From Pseudomonas_S sp047607345 (GTDB lineage Bacteria > Pseudomonadota > Gammaproteobacteria > Xanthomonadales > Xanthomonadaceae), in contig JASGDF010000120.1 of the NCBI GenBank assembly GCA_047607345.1, forward strand, positions 1-46,051: a stretch of 46,051 nt of DNA. Reading direction: 5' to 3'. Under the pieces are notes generated by a model. It was not told the DNA's origin and did not search any database. It saw only the letters and a program-made list of their open reading frames with translations. Below are positions 23,424-32,397 of this stretch, piece after piece. The translations under genes and the position numbers were made by a program. The number at the start of each line of letters is the position of its first letter. Position 1 is the first letter of the stretch.

Positions 23424-25853
23424 GTGCCACGACGCTACGACTACGAAGACTCCGAGCCATTCGAGGACGATGGCGACGCCCGCCCGCGCTGGCAGCGCCG
23501 GCTGATCGTCTGGGGGCTGGCGGCGCTGGCCCTGGCGCTTGGTTTCCTGATCCCCTACACGCTGTACCTGAACGGTCAGGTCACTCAGCGCTTCGGCGAG
23601 TTGCGCTGGCAGATCCCGACCCGCGTGTACGCACGTCCGCTGGTGCTGGCGCCGGGCCGTGCGCTCGACGCCAAGACCCTCAAGACCGAACTGGACGCGG
23701 CCTCCTACCGCGACGACGGCGTCGGCAAGCTGCCCGGTACCTACCAGCAGCAGGGCGGCCGGTTCGTGATCTCCAGCCGTGGCTACGTCGACGTGGACGG
23801 GCGCGTGCCGGCGCGCCGGATCGAGGTCGCCGTGGCCGGCGGCAGCGTCGCCGCGCTGCGCGATGCGACTACCGGCAAAGGCATCAAGAGCGCGCGGCTG
23901 GACCCGGCGCGGATCGCCACGCTGTACGGGCAGAAGCAGGAGGAGCGCCGTCTGGTGCGACTGGAGGAAGTGCCCGAACTGCTGGTCACCGGCCTGCAGG
24001 CGGTCGAGGACCGCGACTTCAACTACCACCACGGCATCGACCTGAGCGGCATGGCGCGCGCGGCGTGGGTGACGTTGCGCAGCGGCGGGCATACCCGCCA
24101 GGGCGCCAGCACGCTGACCCAGCAGCTGGCGCGCAGCGGCCTGCTCGGGATCGGCAAGGAACAGACCGTCACCCGCAAGTTCAACGAGATCCTGTACGCG
24201 CTGATCATGGAGGCGCGCTACGACAAGCGCACGATCCTGGAGGCCTACCTCAACCAGGTCTACCTCGGCCAGCGCGGCGGCCAGGCGGTGCACGGCATGG
24301 CCTCCGGCGCGGAGTTCTGGTTCGGCCGCGAGCTGGGCTCGCTGACCACCGAGCAGGTCGCGCTGCTGATCGGCCTGGTCAAGGGGCCGTCCTACTACGA
24401 CCCGCGCCGTGCGCCCGAGCGCGCGGTGGACCGGCGCAACTTCGTGCTCGGCAAGCTGCGCGAGAGCGGGCTGATCGAGGATGCCGAGTACAAGCGTGCG
24501 CTGGCCGCGCCGCTGGGCGTGCCGGCCGAGCCGGGCCTGGTCGCGGCCAACCGCTTCCCGGCCTATGTCGACCTGGTGCGCCGCCAGCTCGCCCATGACT
24601 ATCCGGAGAGCGCGTTGCAGGGCGCGGGACTGAGCGTGCTGACCGGCATGTCGCCGTCCGCGCAGGCCTATGCCGAGGGCGCGGTGACGCGCACGATCAC
24701 CTCGCTGGAGAACGCCAAGTCCGGCAAGAGCCGGCGCCCGCCGCTGCAGGCCGGGCTGGTGCTGACCGACGTGCACAACGGCGACGTGCTGGCGGTGGTC
24801 GGCAGCCGCGACGTGGCCACGCCCGGCTTCAACCGCGCGGTCGAGGCGCAGCGCCAGGTCGGTTCGCTGCTCAAGCCGTTCGTGTACCTGCTGGCGCTGG
24901 CCTCGCCGGACCGCTGGTCGCTGGCCAGCTGGGTCGACGACTCGCCGGTGACGGTGCAGCTCGGTCGCGGCCGCAACTGGTCGCCCGGCAACGCCGACAA
25001 CCGCAGTCATGGCACGGTGCGGCTGGTCGATGCGCTGGCGCGTTCCTACAACCAGGCCACGGTGCGGGTGGGCATGCAGGTCGGCCCAGAGCGCCTGGTG
25101 CAGCTGATCAACGTGCTGGCTGGGTTGAAGGCCGATCCCAACCCCGCGTTGATCCTCGGGGCAACCGACCAGAGCCCGTATGCGATGGCGCAGCTGTACC
25201 AGTTCCTCGCCTCGGGCGGCGAGATCCAGCCACTGCACGCGGTGCGCGGCGTACTCGACCCGCAGGGCAAGCTGCTCAAGCGCTACGACAAGACCCCGGC
25301 GCCGGCGCAGGATGGCGATTCGATCGCGGCCAACCTGATCGGCGTGGCATTGCAGCAGGTGGTCAGTGGGGGCACCGGTCGCCAACTGCTGGGCGACGGC
25401 CTGGGCCGGCTGTCGGCGGCAGGCAAGACCGGTACATCCAATGATGGCCGTGACAGCTGGTACGCGGGCTACACCGGCGACCATCTGGCGGTGATCTGGA
25501 TGGGCAACGACCAGAACGCACAGACCGGCCTGTTCGGCGCCACCGGCGCGATGCGGGTGTGGTCGGGTATCTTCACGCGGTTGCCGAGCGCGCCGCTGCA
25601 GGTCAATGGCAAGGGCCTGGACTGGCAATGGGTCGAGCCGACCGGCTCGGGCGCGACCGAGCCATCGTGTCCGGGCGCGCGCCAGTTCCCGTTCGTCGCC
25701 GGTTATGCGCCCGCGCATGTGCCGTGCAGCGTCGAGGCCTTACCCACGGAAGACAACCAGGGCGGGGCTGGGGGCTGGCGCAGCTGGTTCGGCCTGGACA
25801 AGAAGGCCGAACCGGCGGCGCCGGTCTCCGAACCTCCCTCACGAGAGCCATAG
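23424..25853 (+). CDS. mrcB: Penicillin-binding protein 1B (bifunctional PG synthase)
   Basis: The 809-residue class A PBP polymerises lipid II and crosslinks peptidoglycan. It has an acidic/Arg N-terminus and one membrane anchor (residues about 29-48). A UB2H-type regulatory region follows (about 60-155), then the GT51 domain with VEDRDFNYHHG, GASTLTQQLAR and LNQVYLGQRGGQAVHG. The transpeptidase has active-site SLLK, SYNQ (S-x-N) and GKTGTS. The start is the GTG at 23424 (MPRRYDYEDSEP); the long frame upstream lies in the glycosyltransferase promoter region and was rejected. It is followed after 3 bp by a lipoprotein gene that fits a PBP1B activator. Confidence 0.95.
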   Translation: MPRRYDYEDSEPFEDDGDARPRWQRRLIVWGLAALALALGFLIPYTLYLNGQVTQRFGELRWQIPTRVYARPLVLAPGRALDAKTLKTELDAASYRDDGVGKLPGTYQQQGGRFVISSRGYVDVDGRVPARRIEVAVAGGSVAALRDATTGKGIKSARLDPARIATLYGQKQEERRLVRLEEVPELLVTGLQAVEDRDFNYHHGIDLSGMARAAWVTLRSGGHTRQGASTLTQQLARSGLLGIGKEQTVTRKFNEILYALIMEARYDKRTILEAYLNQVYLGQRGGQAVHGMASGAEFWFGRELGSLTTEQVALLIGLVKGPSYYDPRRAPERAVDRRNFVLGKLRESGLIEDAEYKRALAAPLGVPAEPGLVAANRFPAYVDLVRRQLAHDYPESALQGAGLSVLTGMSPSAQAYAEGAVTRTITSLENAKSGKSRRPPLQAGLVLTDVHNGDVLAVVGSRDVATPGFNRAVEAQRQVGSLLKPFVYLLALASPDRWSLASWVDDSPVTVQLGRGRNWSPGNADNRSHGTVRLVDALARSYNQATVRVGMQVGPERLVQLINVLAGLKADPNPALILGATDQSPYAMAQLYQFLASGGEIQPLHAVRGVLDPQGKLLKRYDKTPAPAQDGDSIAANLIGVALQQVVSGGTGRQLLGDGLGRLSAAGKTGTSNDGRDSWYAGYTGDHLAVIWMGNDQNAQTGLFGATGAMRVWSGIFTRLPSAPLQVNGKGLDWQWVEPTGSGATEPSCPGARQFPFVAGYAPAHVPCSVEALPTEDNQGGAGGWRSWFGLDKKAEPAAPVSEPPSREP

Positions 25854-25856
25854 CCC

Positions 25857-26384
25857 ATGTCGAATCTGCGATATGTCTTGACCGGCGCTGCCTGCGCCGT
25901 CGCGCTGGCCGCCTGCAGCAGTGCGCCGCCCCCCCCGCCGCCAGTTGCCCCGGTCGCCACCATCACGCCGGCGCAGCGCATGGCCGAGATCGAAAAGATC
26001 GCCGGCGTCGACGATACCGAGCTGTCGGTGCAGCCGCTGCGCGACCCGCAGGTCGACGACCTGCGCGAGACGGCCCAGTCCAGGCGTGCCGCGGGTGATC
26101 TTGCCGGTGCCGCCGCCGCGCTGGACCAGGCGCTGAAGCTGGTGTCGGGCGATCCGGGCGTGTTGCAGGAGCGCGCCGAGCTCGCGCTGCTGCAACAGGA
26201 CTATGCAGGCGCCGAACGTTTCGCCCGGCAGGCGATCGACCTGGGTTCGAAGACCGGTCCGCTGTGCCGCCGCCACTGGGCGACGATCGAACAGTCGCGG
26301 CTGGCGCGCGACGAGAAGGAGAATGCGGCGTCCGCACATGCGCAGATCGAGAGCTGCACGGTGCCGGGGATCAAGCGGTATTGA
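25857..26384 (+). CDS. TPR lipoprotein, LpoP-like PBP1B activator candidate
   Basis: The 175-residue protein has a lipoprotein signal with lipobox LAAC at residues 17-20, a Pro-rich tether (APPPPPPVAPVA) and then a helical repeat region resembling TPRs (AAGDLAGAAAALDQALKLV, LLQQDYAGAERFARQAIDL). It starts 3 bp after mrcB and is surely cotranscribed with it. In Pseudomonas aeruginosa and Acinetobacter the TPR lipoprotein LpoP activates a PBP1B that carries a UB2H domain. Linkage, lipidation and fold here match that role. The assignment is inference, and sequence identity to LpoP was not tested. Two cysteines in the C-terminal part may form a disulfide. Confidence 0.8.
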   Translation: MSNLRYVLTGAACAVALAACSSAPPPPPPVAPVATITPAQRMAEIEKIAGVDDTELSVQPLRDPQVDDLRETAQSRRAAGDLAGAAAALDQALKLVSGDPGVLQERAELALLQQDYAGAERFARQAIDLGSKTGPLCRRHWATIEQSRLARDEKENAASAHAQIESCTVPGIKRY

Positions 26385-26403
26385 GGCCGGAGTCGAGGAT
26401 CTC

Positions 26404-26473
26404 CGTAGGAGCGACTTCAGTCGCGATGAGGCTTTACCGGGAAAGCCCCATCGCGACTGAAGTCGCTCCTACG
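26404..26473. repeat. Palindromic repeat family A (copy 3)
   Basis: Arms begin CGTAGGAGCGACTTCAGTCG and end with the reverse complement, with one internal difference (GATGAGG versus the CCCCATC arm). It lies between the mrcB-lipoprotein operon and the helicase gene. Confidence 0.95.
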
Positions 26474-26499
26474 AGTCCCAATCCCCAAACCCGAATCCC

Positions 26500-28506
26500 A
26501 TGTCCCTGCTCGCCACCGCCAGCCGCGAAGCCCTCAGCGAAGGCGGCGCGCTCGCCAGCCGCCTCGACGCGTTCACGCCGCGCGCGGCCCAGCTGCGCCT
26601 GACCGAGGCGATCGCCGAGGCGTTCGAGCAGCGCGACGTGCTGCTGGCCGAGGCCGGCACCGGCACCGGCAAGACCTTCGCCTACCTGGTGCCGGCGTTG
26701 CTGTCGGGGCTGAAGACCATCGTCTCCACCGGCACCCGCGCGTTGCAGGACCAGCTCTATCACCGCGACCTGCCGCGGGTGCGTGCCGCGCTCGGGACCG
26801 GCCTGCAGACCGCGCTGCTGAAAGGACGCGCCAACTACCTGTGCAAGTACCGGTTGCAGCAGGCACGCGGCGAACCGCGCTTCGCCACGTCCGAGCAGGT
26901 CGCGCAGTTCCAGCGGATCCTGGCCTGGAGCGGGCGCACCCGCGCCGGCGACATGGCCGAGCTGGAGGCGCTGGCGGACGACTCGCCGCTGCTGCCGATG
27001 GTGACTTCCACAGTCGACAACTGCCTGGGTAGCGACTGCCCGTTCTGGGGCGAATGCTTCGTCGTGCAGGCACGCCAGCGCGCACAGGCGGCCGACCTGG
27101 TGGTGGTCAATCACCACCTGCTGCTGGCGGACCTGGCGCTCAAGCAGGAAGGCTTCGGCGAGATCCTGCCCGGCGCGCAGGCGTTCGTGATCGACGAGGC
27201 CCATCAGTTGCCGGAGCTGGCTGCCAATTTCTTCGGTGAGGGCTTCGGCATGCGGCCGTGGCAGGAACTGGCGCGCGATTGCCTGGCCGAGGCGCGGCTG
27301 GTCGCCGGCGCGCAATCGGCGTTGCAGGAGTCGGTACGCGAGCTGGACGAGGCATTGCGCGCGCTGCGGTTGGCGATGGACGGCCTGCCGGCGCGCGGTA
27401 CGCAATGGCGCGCACTGGCCAAACCGGAGGTGCGCGATGGCTTCGACGCGGTGATGTCGGCGCTGGCGGGACTGGACGAGGCGTTGCAGCCGCTGCGCGC
27501 GGCGTCGCCGGGTCTGGATGGCTGCGCCGCGCGCGCCGTCGAGGCGCGCGGCCGCCTGTCGCGCTGGTTGGGCGAGGAATCGGGGGAAAAGGGGCCAGAG
27601 TCATTTTCCGGCGAGGCTCTTCCCGAGGGCGATGGCTATTGGTCGGAAAATGACTCTGGCCCCTTTTCCTCCGAAGTGCTCTGGTACGAACTGACCCCGC
27701 GCGGCTTCCGTTGCCAGCGCACGCCGCTGGACGTGTCCGGTCCGCTGCGCGAGCACCGCGAAAAGACCCATGCGGCCTGGGTGTTCACCTCGGCGACGCT
27801 GGCGGTGGATGGTGACTTCGAGCACGTCGCCACCCGGTTGGGCCTGCGCGACCCGATGACGCTGCTGCAACCCAGCCCGTTCGACTGGGCGCGGCAGGCG
27901 CTGTGCTACCTGCCGCCGGGCCTGCCGGACCCGGGCGCGCGCGGCTTCGGTACCGCGCTGATCGCCACGCTGCGGCCGGTGCTGGAGGCCTCGCAGGGGC
28001 GTGCGTTCCTGCTGTTCGCCTCGCATCGCGCGCTGCGCGAGGCCGCCGAGGCGCTGCGCGACGGGCCGTGGCCGCTGTTCGTGCAGGGCGAGGCGCCGCG
28101 CGCGACGCTGCTGGAACGCTTCCGCGCCTCGGGCAACGGCGTGCTGCTCGGCAGCGCCAGCTTCCGCGAGGGCGTGGACGTGGTCGGCGAGGCGCTGAGC
28201 GTGGTGGTGATCGACAAGCTGCCGTTCGCCGCCCCGGACGAGCCGGTGTTCGAGGCGCGCCTGGACGCGATCCGGCGCGCGGGCGGCAACCCGTTCCGCG
28301 ACGAGCAACTGCCGCAGGCGGTGATCGCGCTGAAGCAGGGCGTGGGCCGGCTGATCCGCAGCGAGCACGACCGCGGCGTACTGGTGCTGTGCGACCCGCG
28401 CTTGCTCAGCAAGGGCTACGGCCGCAAGTTCCTGGATTCACTGCCGCCATTCGCCAGGACCCGCGAGATCGCCGACGTGCGCGCGTTCTTCGCACTTTCG
28501 TCGTAG
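26500..28506 (+). CDS. yoaA: DinG/YoaA-family ATP-dependent DNA helicase
   Basis: The 668-residue XPD-like 5'-3' helicase has Walker A AEAGTGTGKTFAY, four iron-sulfur cysteines (YLCKYRL and NCLGSDCPFWGEC), VVNHHLLLADLAL, the DEAH box (VIDEAHQLPELA) and the C-terminal motifs GSASFREGVDVVGEAL and GVGRLIRS. Its short length and lack of an exonuclease domain favour YoaA over DinG. YoaA acts in replication fork repair. Residues about 362-390 are encoded by a palindromic repeat inserted in frame, just before EVLWYELTPRGFRC. Both halves are otherwise intact, so the protein is probably made with an extra loop. Confidence 0.92.
   Translation: MSLLATASREALSEGGALASRLDAFTPRAAQLRLTEAIAEAFEQRDVLLAEAGTGTGKTFAYLVPALLSGLKTIVSTGTRALQDQLYHRDLPRVRAALGTGLQTALLKGRANYLCKYRLQQARGEPRFATSEQVAQFQRILAWSGRTRAGDMAELEALADDSPLLPMVTSTVDNCLGSDCPFWGECFVVQARQRAQAADLVVVNHHLLLADLALKQEGFGEILPGAQAFVIDEAHQLPELAANFFGEGFGMRPWQELARDCLAEARLVAGAQSALQESVRELDEALRALRLAMDGLPARGTQWRALAKPEVRDGFDAVMSALAGLDEALQPLRAASPGLDGCAARAVEARGRLSRWLGEESGEKGPESFSGEALPEGDGYWSENDSGPFSSEVLWYELTPRGFRCQRTPLDVSGPLREHREKTHAAWVFTSATLAVDGDFEHVATRLGLRDPMTLLQPSPFDWARQALCYLPPGLPDPGARGFGTALIATLRPVLEASQGRAFLLFASHRALREAAEALRDGPWPLFVQGEAPRATLLERFRASGNGVLLGSASFREGVDVVGEALSVVVIDKLPFAAPDEPVFEARLDAIRRAGGNPFRDEQLPQAVIALKQGVGRLIRSEHDRGVLVLCDPRLLSKGYGRKFLDSLPPFARTREIADVRAFFALSS
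27585..27669. repeat. Palindromic repeat family B inside yoaA/dinG
   Basis: Perfect 25-bp arms (GGAAAAGGGGCCAGAGTCAT and onward, and its reverse complement ending GGCCCCTTTTCC) are separated by a 35-base loop. The sequence is unrelated to family A. The reading frame is open across it. Confidence 0.95.
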
Positions 28507-28513
28507 GGCGTAC

Positions 28514-28611
28514 CTTTGTGGGAGGGGCGTGGGGCCCCCCGGGGCGCCCCCCGGAACCCCCGCGGGGCCCCCCCGGGAACCCCGGGCGGGGCTGAAGCCC
28601 CTCCCACAAAG
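28514..28611. repeat. GC-rich inverted repeat (family C)
   Basis: 15-bp perfect arms CTTTGTGGGAGGGGC and GCCCCTCCCACAAAG flank about 68 bases made almost only of G and C runs. It starts 8 bases after the helicase stop and ends 57 bases before tsaB. It could act as a terminator. Confidence 0.85.
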
Positions 28612-28668
28612 AAGCCGCGAAATCCTCGGGTGTTAAGCTTCCGCGCTTGACCGCAAGCCGCATTGCCA

Positions 28669-29370
28669 ATGAACCTCCTCGCCTTCGAAACCTCCACCGA
28701 AGCCTGTTCGGTCGCCTTGCACGCCGGCGGCCGGGTACTGGAGCGCTTCGAGATCGCGCCGCGCCGGCATGCCGAAGTGGCGTTGCCGTGGGCCGAGCAA
28801 TTGCTGGCCGAGGCCGGACTGGCACGCGCGCAGCTCGACGCGATTGCGGTCGGGCGCGGCCCCGGCGCGTTCACCGGCGTGCGCCTGGGTATTGGCCTGG
28901 CGCAGGGTATCGCGCTGGCGTTGGACCTGCCGGTGGTGTCGATCTCCACGTTGCAGGTGCTGGCGCAGCGCGCGCCGGCCACCGCGCCGCGCGTGCTGGC
29001 GGCGATCGACGCGCGCATGGGCGAGGTCTACACGGCCGCGTTCGAGCGTCGTGACGGCGTGCTGGTGCCGTTGTCTGCGGAAGTGGTGCGCGCGCCGGAC
29101 GCGGTGGAACTGCCCGGCGCAGCCGATGGCTGGTATGCGGTCGGCACCGGCCTGGGCGCGATTAATGGCGCGCTGGCTCTACGGTTTGCACCACGATTGG
29201 CCGGCGTCGATGCGCAGGCGCTGCCGCACGCGGCCGACCTGCTGGCACTGGCGTTGCCGGCGCTGGCGCGCGGCGAGGGCGTGGCGCCGGAGAAGATCGA
29301 GCCGGCCTATCTGCGCGACAACGTCGCGCTGACCCTGGAGCAGCAGCGCGCCGCGCGCGCGGCGCGTTGA
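28669..29370 (+). CDS. tsaB: tRNA threonylcarbamoyladenosine biosynthesis protein TsaB
   Basis: TsaB (233 residues) is the scaffold partner of TsaD in making t6A37 on ANN-decoding tRNAs. The ASKHA fold is seen in LLAFETSTEACSVAL, HAEVALPWAEQLL and the diagnostic GRGPGAFTGVRLGIGLAQG. The start ATG at 28669 follows a TTG that extends the frame by two codons. The C-terminal PAYLRDNVA motif is present. It is convergent with the TonB-dependent receptor gene, with a GC-rich hairpin between them. Confidence 0.95.
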   Translation: MNLLAFETSTEACSVALHAGGRVLERFEIAPRRHAEVALPWAEQLLAEAGLARAQLDAIAVGRGPGAFTGVRLGIGLAQGIALALDLPVVSISTLQVLAQRAPATAPRVLAAIDARMGEVYTAAFERRDGVLVPLSAEVVRAPDAVELPGAADGWYAVGTGLGAINGALALRFAPRLAGVDAQALPHAADLLALALPALARGEGVAPEKIEPAYLRDNVALTLEQQRAARAAR

Positions 29371-29404
29371 TGCCGGCGGCGGCCAGCGCGGCCGCCGCCG
29401 GTTT
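29371..29404. terminator. Bidirectional hairpin between tsaB and the receptor gene
   Basis: CCGGCGGCGGCC, loop AGCGC, and a GGCCGCCGCC arm form a very stable stem followed by TTTG on the plus strand. The two convergent genes leave only 36 bases, so it probably ends both transcripts. Confidence 0.6.
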
Positions 29405-29406
29405 GC

Positions 29407-32397
29407 TCAGTAGTCGTAGCTGACGTTGAGGCGCAGGTAGCGCGGGGCCTGGCGCACGACCGCCGCGCCGTATAGCGGATCGGCGACGCCGGGATCGGTC
29501 TGCTGGTACGGCCAGATCCAGGTCACGGTCTGGCTGTTGAAGACGTTGAACACGTCCAGCCCGAACTTCAACCGGCCCTTGCCGAAATCGGGACGGTAGC
29601 TCACGCCCAGGTCGAGCTGCTTGACCCAGGGCAGCCGGCCCTGCGAGCCGGGAGGCGAAGGCTCGCCGTTGCAGAAGTGGTAGTACGGGCCATAGCCGGA
29701 CGGGTCGCTGTTGTCGCTGCCGTAGTAGCTCAGGCAGTTCTTCGGTGCGCCTGAGACCAGGCTGATGTTGGCCGATGCCAGCCAGCGCGAGTTGAACTGG
29801 TAATAGCCGAACAGCTTGATCTGGTGGGTATGGTCGTTGTTCTGCACGCCGTTGGTGTACTCCATCAGCGAGGCATAGTCCCAGTCCACGGTGGTGGACA
29901 CTGCGGTCTGTCCGATCGTGGACAGCAACTGTCCCTCGGTGGTGCCGTAGCTGCGCGAGAAGGTGTAGTTGAAGCTGGCGTACCACTTGCCGTCGAACGG
30001 GTGTTCCAGGCTCAGGTCGAGTGCGTAGTACTTGCGCTTGTACTCTGGCAGGCCCAGTTCGGAAGCGCTCAGCGGCACGCTGACGTAGTTGCCGCTGGTG
30101 TCGACCAGGGTGAAGGTGTTGGACTTGCCGGGGTTGATCAGCCAGCAACTGACCGGGTTGCTGTCGCTGGTGACGGTGTAGCCGAGCGCGGCGGCCTTGG
30201 CGAACACGGTGTCGATGTCGCAGTAGTCGTCCACGCCGCTGCGCAGCACCCGGTAGGTGGCCTTGGCGCCGTACACCCAGTCCGCGCCCCAGGCCTTGCT
30301 GAAACCGAGGATCGCCTCGTCCTGGTAGGACGGTTTCAGGCCCTGGGCGGTGACGGTCTTCGGGTCGGGCAGGATGCCGTAGTTGTTGTTGGCCGACACG
30401 GCGTCGGAGATCTGGGTCAGGCCGGTTGGCTCGCCGTTCGCGTCGATGCCGCTGTAGGTGTAGTAGGTCGAGGTCGACAGGGTCGCGCCGGCGGCGTTGA
30501 GCGCCGGGTTCAGCGGTAGCGCCAGGTAGTAGCGGCCGACGTTGCCGAACACCTTGAAGCGCGAGTCGCCGTTCACGTCCCAGCTGAAGCCCAGGCGCGG
30601 CGCCCACTGCCCGCTGCTCTGGTTGATGTAGACCTGGCCAGCCGAGTTGTAGTTGGTGAACTGGTCCAGGCGCAGGCCCAGGCTCAGCAGCAGCCGGTCG
30701 GTGACCTGCCAGTTGTCCTCGATGTACTGGGCGCGCTGGCTGGAATGCACGTTGGCGAGTTTGCTGTAGACCACCTTGCGCACGTAGTAACCGTCCTCGC
30801 CGTTGGCATAGCTGCCGGTCGCCGGCACGCCCAGGCCGCTGTTGATCGCGGTGTCCGGGTCGGACAGGCCGTAGACCCAGTAGTAGCCGGGGCCGGAAGT
30901 GGTGTAGCCCTGGTTGACCGCCTCGGCGTCCTGGTTGTCGATGCCGATGGTGATGCTGTGGTTGCCGATGACGTAGTTCAGGTCCAGGCGCAGGTTGCTG
31001 GTGCGGTTGCCCCGGCCGGGGTCGTATAGGGTGGATACGGTCTGCGAGTTGGTGATCGGGGTGCCGCCGGTGATCGCCGGGTTCTGGTAGCTGGCGCCGG
31101 AGATGTAGGTCAGCGCGCTGTTGTAGCCCTGCGTGCCGATGTAGTCGCTGGTACGCATCTTGCCGTACAGCGCGCTGAAGGTCAGGCGGTCGGTCAGGTA
31201 GCTGGTGTACTTGGCCACCCACAGGTCGCCGCCGGTCTTCTTGATGCTGTCGTAGCCCTTGAAGTCGCCGCGGGTCAGGGTGTCGTAGTCGTAGTCGTAG
31301 ATCTTGCCGCGGGTCTTGCGCTTGCTGGAGGCACCGGTGATCTCCAGCAGGTTGCTGTCGTTGATGTTCCAATCGAGCTTGGCATACCAGCTGGGGCGCT
31401 CGTAGCTGTAGTCGGTGTAGGAATTGGTCGCCTCGACATCATCGACGGTGGTGCCTTCCTGCTGCTCCAGCTGATAGGCGCCGAAGAAGAACAGCCTGTC
31501 CTGGATCAGCGGGCCGCCAGCGTAGACGCTCTTGGTGGTGACCCAGGTGCTGTTCTTGCTCTTGGGCTCGTACAGCTCGCCGGTGGCGGGGTAGTAGACG
31601 TCGGCGGCGCTGGAGCGGGTGCCCGGCGGCTGCCAGATGAACTGCGCGCCGTAGTGCCATTCGTTGGTGCCGCGCTTGCCGACCGCGCTGATCACGCCGC
31701 CGTCGGAGCGCCCGTACTTGGCGCTGTAGCCGCCGGTGTACACCTCCTGCTGGTCGATCGCGCCGTAGGGCAGGGTCAGGCCGCCCAGTCCGCGCAGCGG
31801 GTCGGTGGTGTTGAATCCGTTGATGTAATAGGCATTCTCCGCAGCCGAGGATCCGCCGAAGGACACCAGCGCATCGCCGGTGGGGCCGACGAAGTTGCCG
31901 TTGCTGCTGTTGGCGACTACGCCCGGCGCCAGTTGCGCGATCGCCTCGGCCGAACGCCCCAGCGGCAACTTCGCGAGCTGCTCAGCGGTGATCACGGTGC
32001 GCGAGTCGACGCTGCTGACGTCGATACTGGCGGCGGCGCGGTCGGCGGTGACCTTGACCCCGTCGAGCGTGGCGACGTCGGCGAAGGAGACATCGGTGTT
32101 GGCGCCGACGGTCAGGGTGACGTCGGAGCGGTGGGCGATTTCGGAGCCCTCGCGCTTCACGGTGACGGTATAGGTGCCGAGCGGGAGCTGGTTGATCTGG
32201 TAGCGACCACGGCCGTCGACCGGCACTTCGCGGCTGAGGCCGCTGTCGCTTTGCACCAGCACGCTGGTGGCGCCGGTCGGGACCTGGCCGGTCAGGCTGC
32301 CGGTGGTGGACTGGGCATGCAGATCGGCGACGCCGAAGGCCAGGCCGAGGGCCAGCACCAGCGCACTGCGGCGCAGGATCTTGTGGGATGCGCTCAT
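29407..32397 (-). CDS. TonB-dependent outer membrane receptor (Oar-like)
   Basis: The 996-residue protein has a signal peptide (ending AFGVADLHAQ). A carboxypeptidase-regulatory-like beta domain follows (residues about 30-110, with VDGRGRYQINQLPLGTYTVT), then a plug domain (VITAEQLAKLPLGRSAEAIA, with GGVISAVGKRGTNEWHYGAQ) and a long beta-barrel rich in Tyr/Trp. The last strand ends LRLNVSYDY with a terminal aromatic residue, as barrel assembly requires. The fused N-terminal domain and plug are typical of Oar-type receptors in Xanthomonadaceae. Ligand and energiser are not shown; a TonB-like protein is encoded 504 bases upstream. The ATG at 32397 has no strong ribosome binding site. Confidence 0.93.
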   Translation of the reverse strand: MSASHKILRRSALVLALGLAFGVADLHAQSTTGSLTGQVPTGATSVLVQSDSGLSREVPVDGRGRYQINQLPLGTYTVTVKREGSEIAHRSDVTLTVGANTDVSFADVATLDGVKVTADRAAASIDVSSVDSRTVITAEQLAKLPLGRSAEAIAQLAPGVVANSSNGNFVGPTGDALVSFGGSSAAENAYYINGFNTTDPLRGLGGLTLPYGAIDQQEVYTGGYSAKYGRSDGGVISAVGKRGTNEWHYGAQFIWQPPGTRSSAADVYYPATGELYEPKSKNSTWVTTKSVYAGGPLIQDRLFFFGAYQLEQQEGTTVDDVEATNSYTDYSYERPSWYAKLDWNINDSNLLEITGASSKRKTRGKIYDYDYDTLTRGDFKGYDSIKKTGGDLWVAKYTSYLTDRLTFSALYGKMRTSDYIGTQGYNSALTYISGASYQNPAITGGTPITNSQTVSTLYDPGRGNRTSNLRLDLNYVIGNHSITIGIDNQDAEAVNQGYTTSGPGYYWVYGLSDPDTAINSGLGVPATGSYANGEDGYYVRKVVYSKLANVHSSQRAQYIEDNWQVTDRLLLSLGLRLDQFTNYNSAGQVYINQSSGQWAPRLGFSWDVNGDSRFKVFGNVGRYYLALPLNPALNAAGATLSTSTYYTYSGIDANGEPTGLTQISDAVSANNNYGILPDPKTVTAQGLKPSYQDEAILGFSKAWGADWVYGAKATYRVLRSGVDDYCDIDTVFAKAAALGYTVTSDSNPVSCWLINPGKSNTFTLVDTSGNYVSVPLSASELGLPEYKRKYYALDLSLEHPFDGKWYASFNYTFSRSYGTTEGQLLSTIGQTAVSTTVDWDYASLMEYTNGVQNNDHTHQIKLFGYYQFNSRWLASANISLVSGAPKNCLSYYGSDNSDPSGYGPYYHFCNGEPSPPGSQGRLPWVKQLDLGVSYRPDFGKGRLKFGLDVFNVFNSQTVTWIWPYQQTDPGVADPLYGAAVVRQAPRYLRLNVSYDY

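Noticed and set aside
23340..25718. 792-codon minus-strand frame across mrcB
   Set aside because: Shadow of mrcB; low-complexity Arg/Gln/His content and no motifs.
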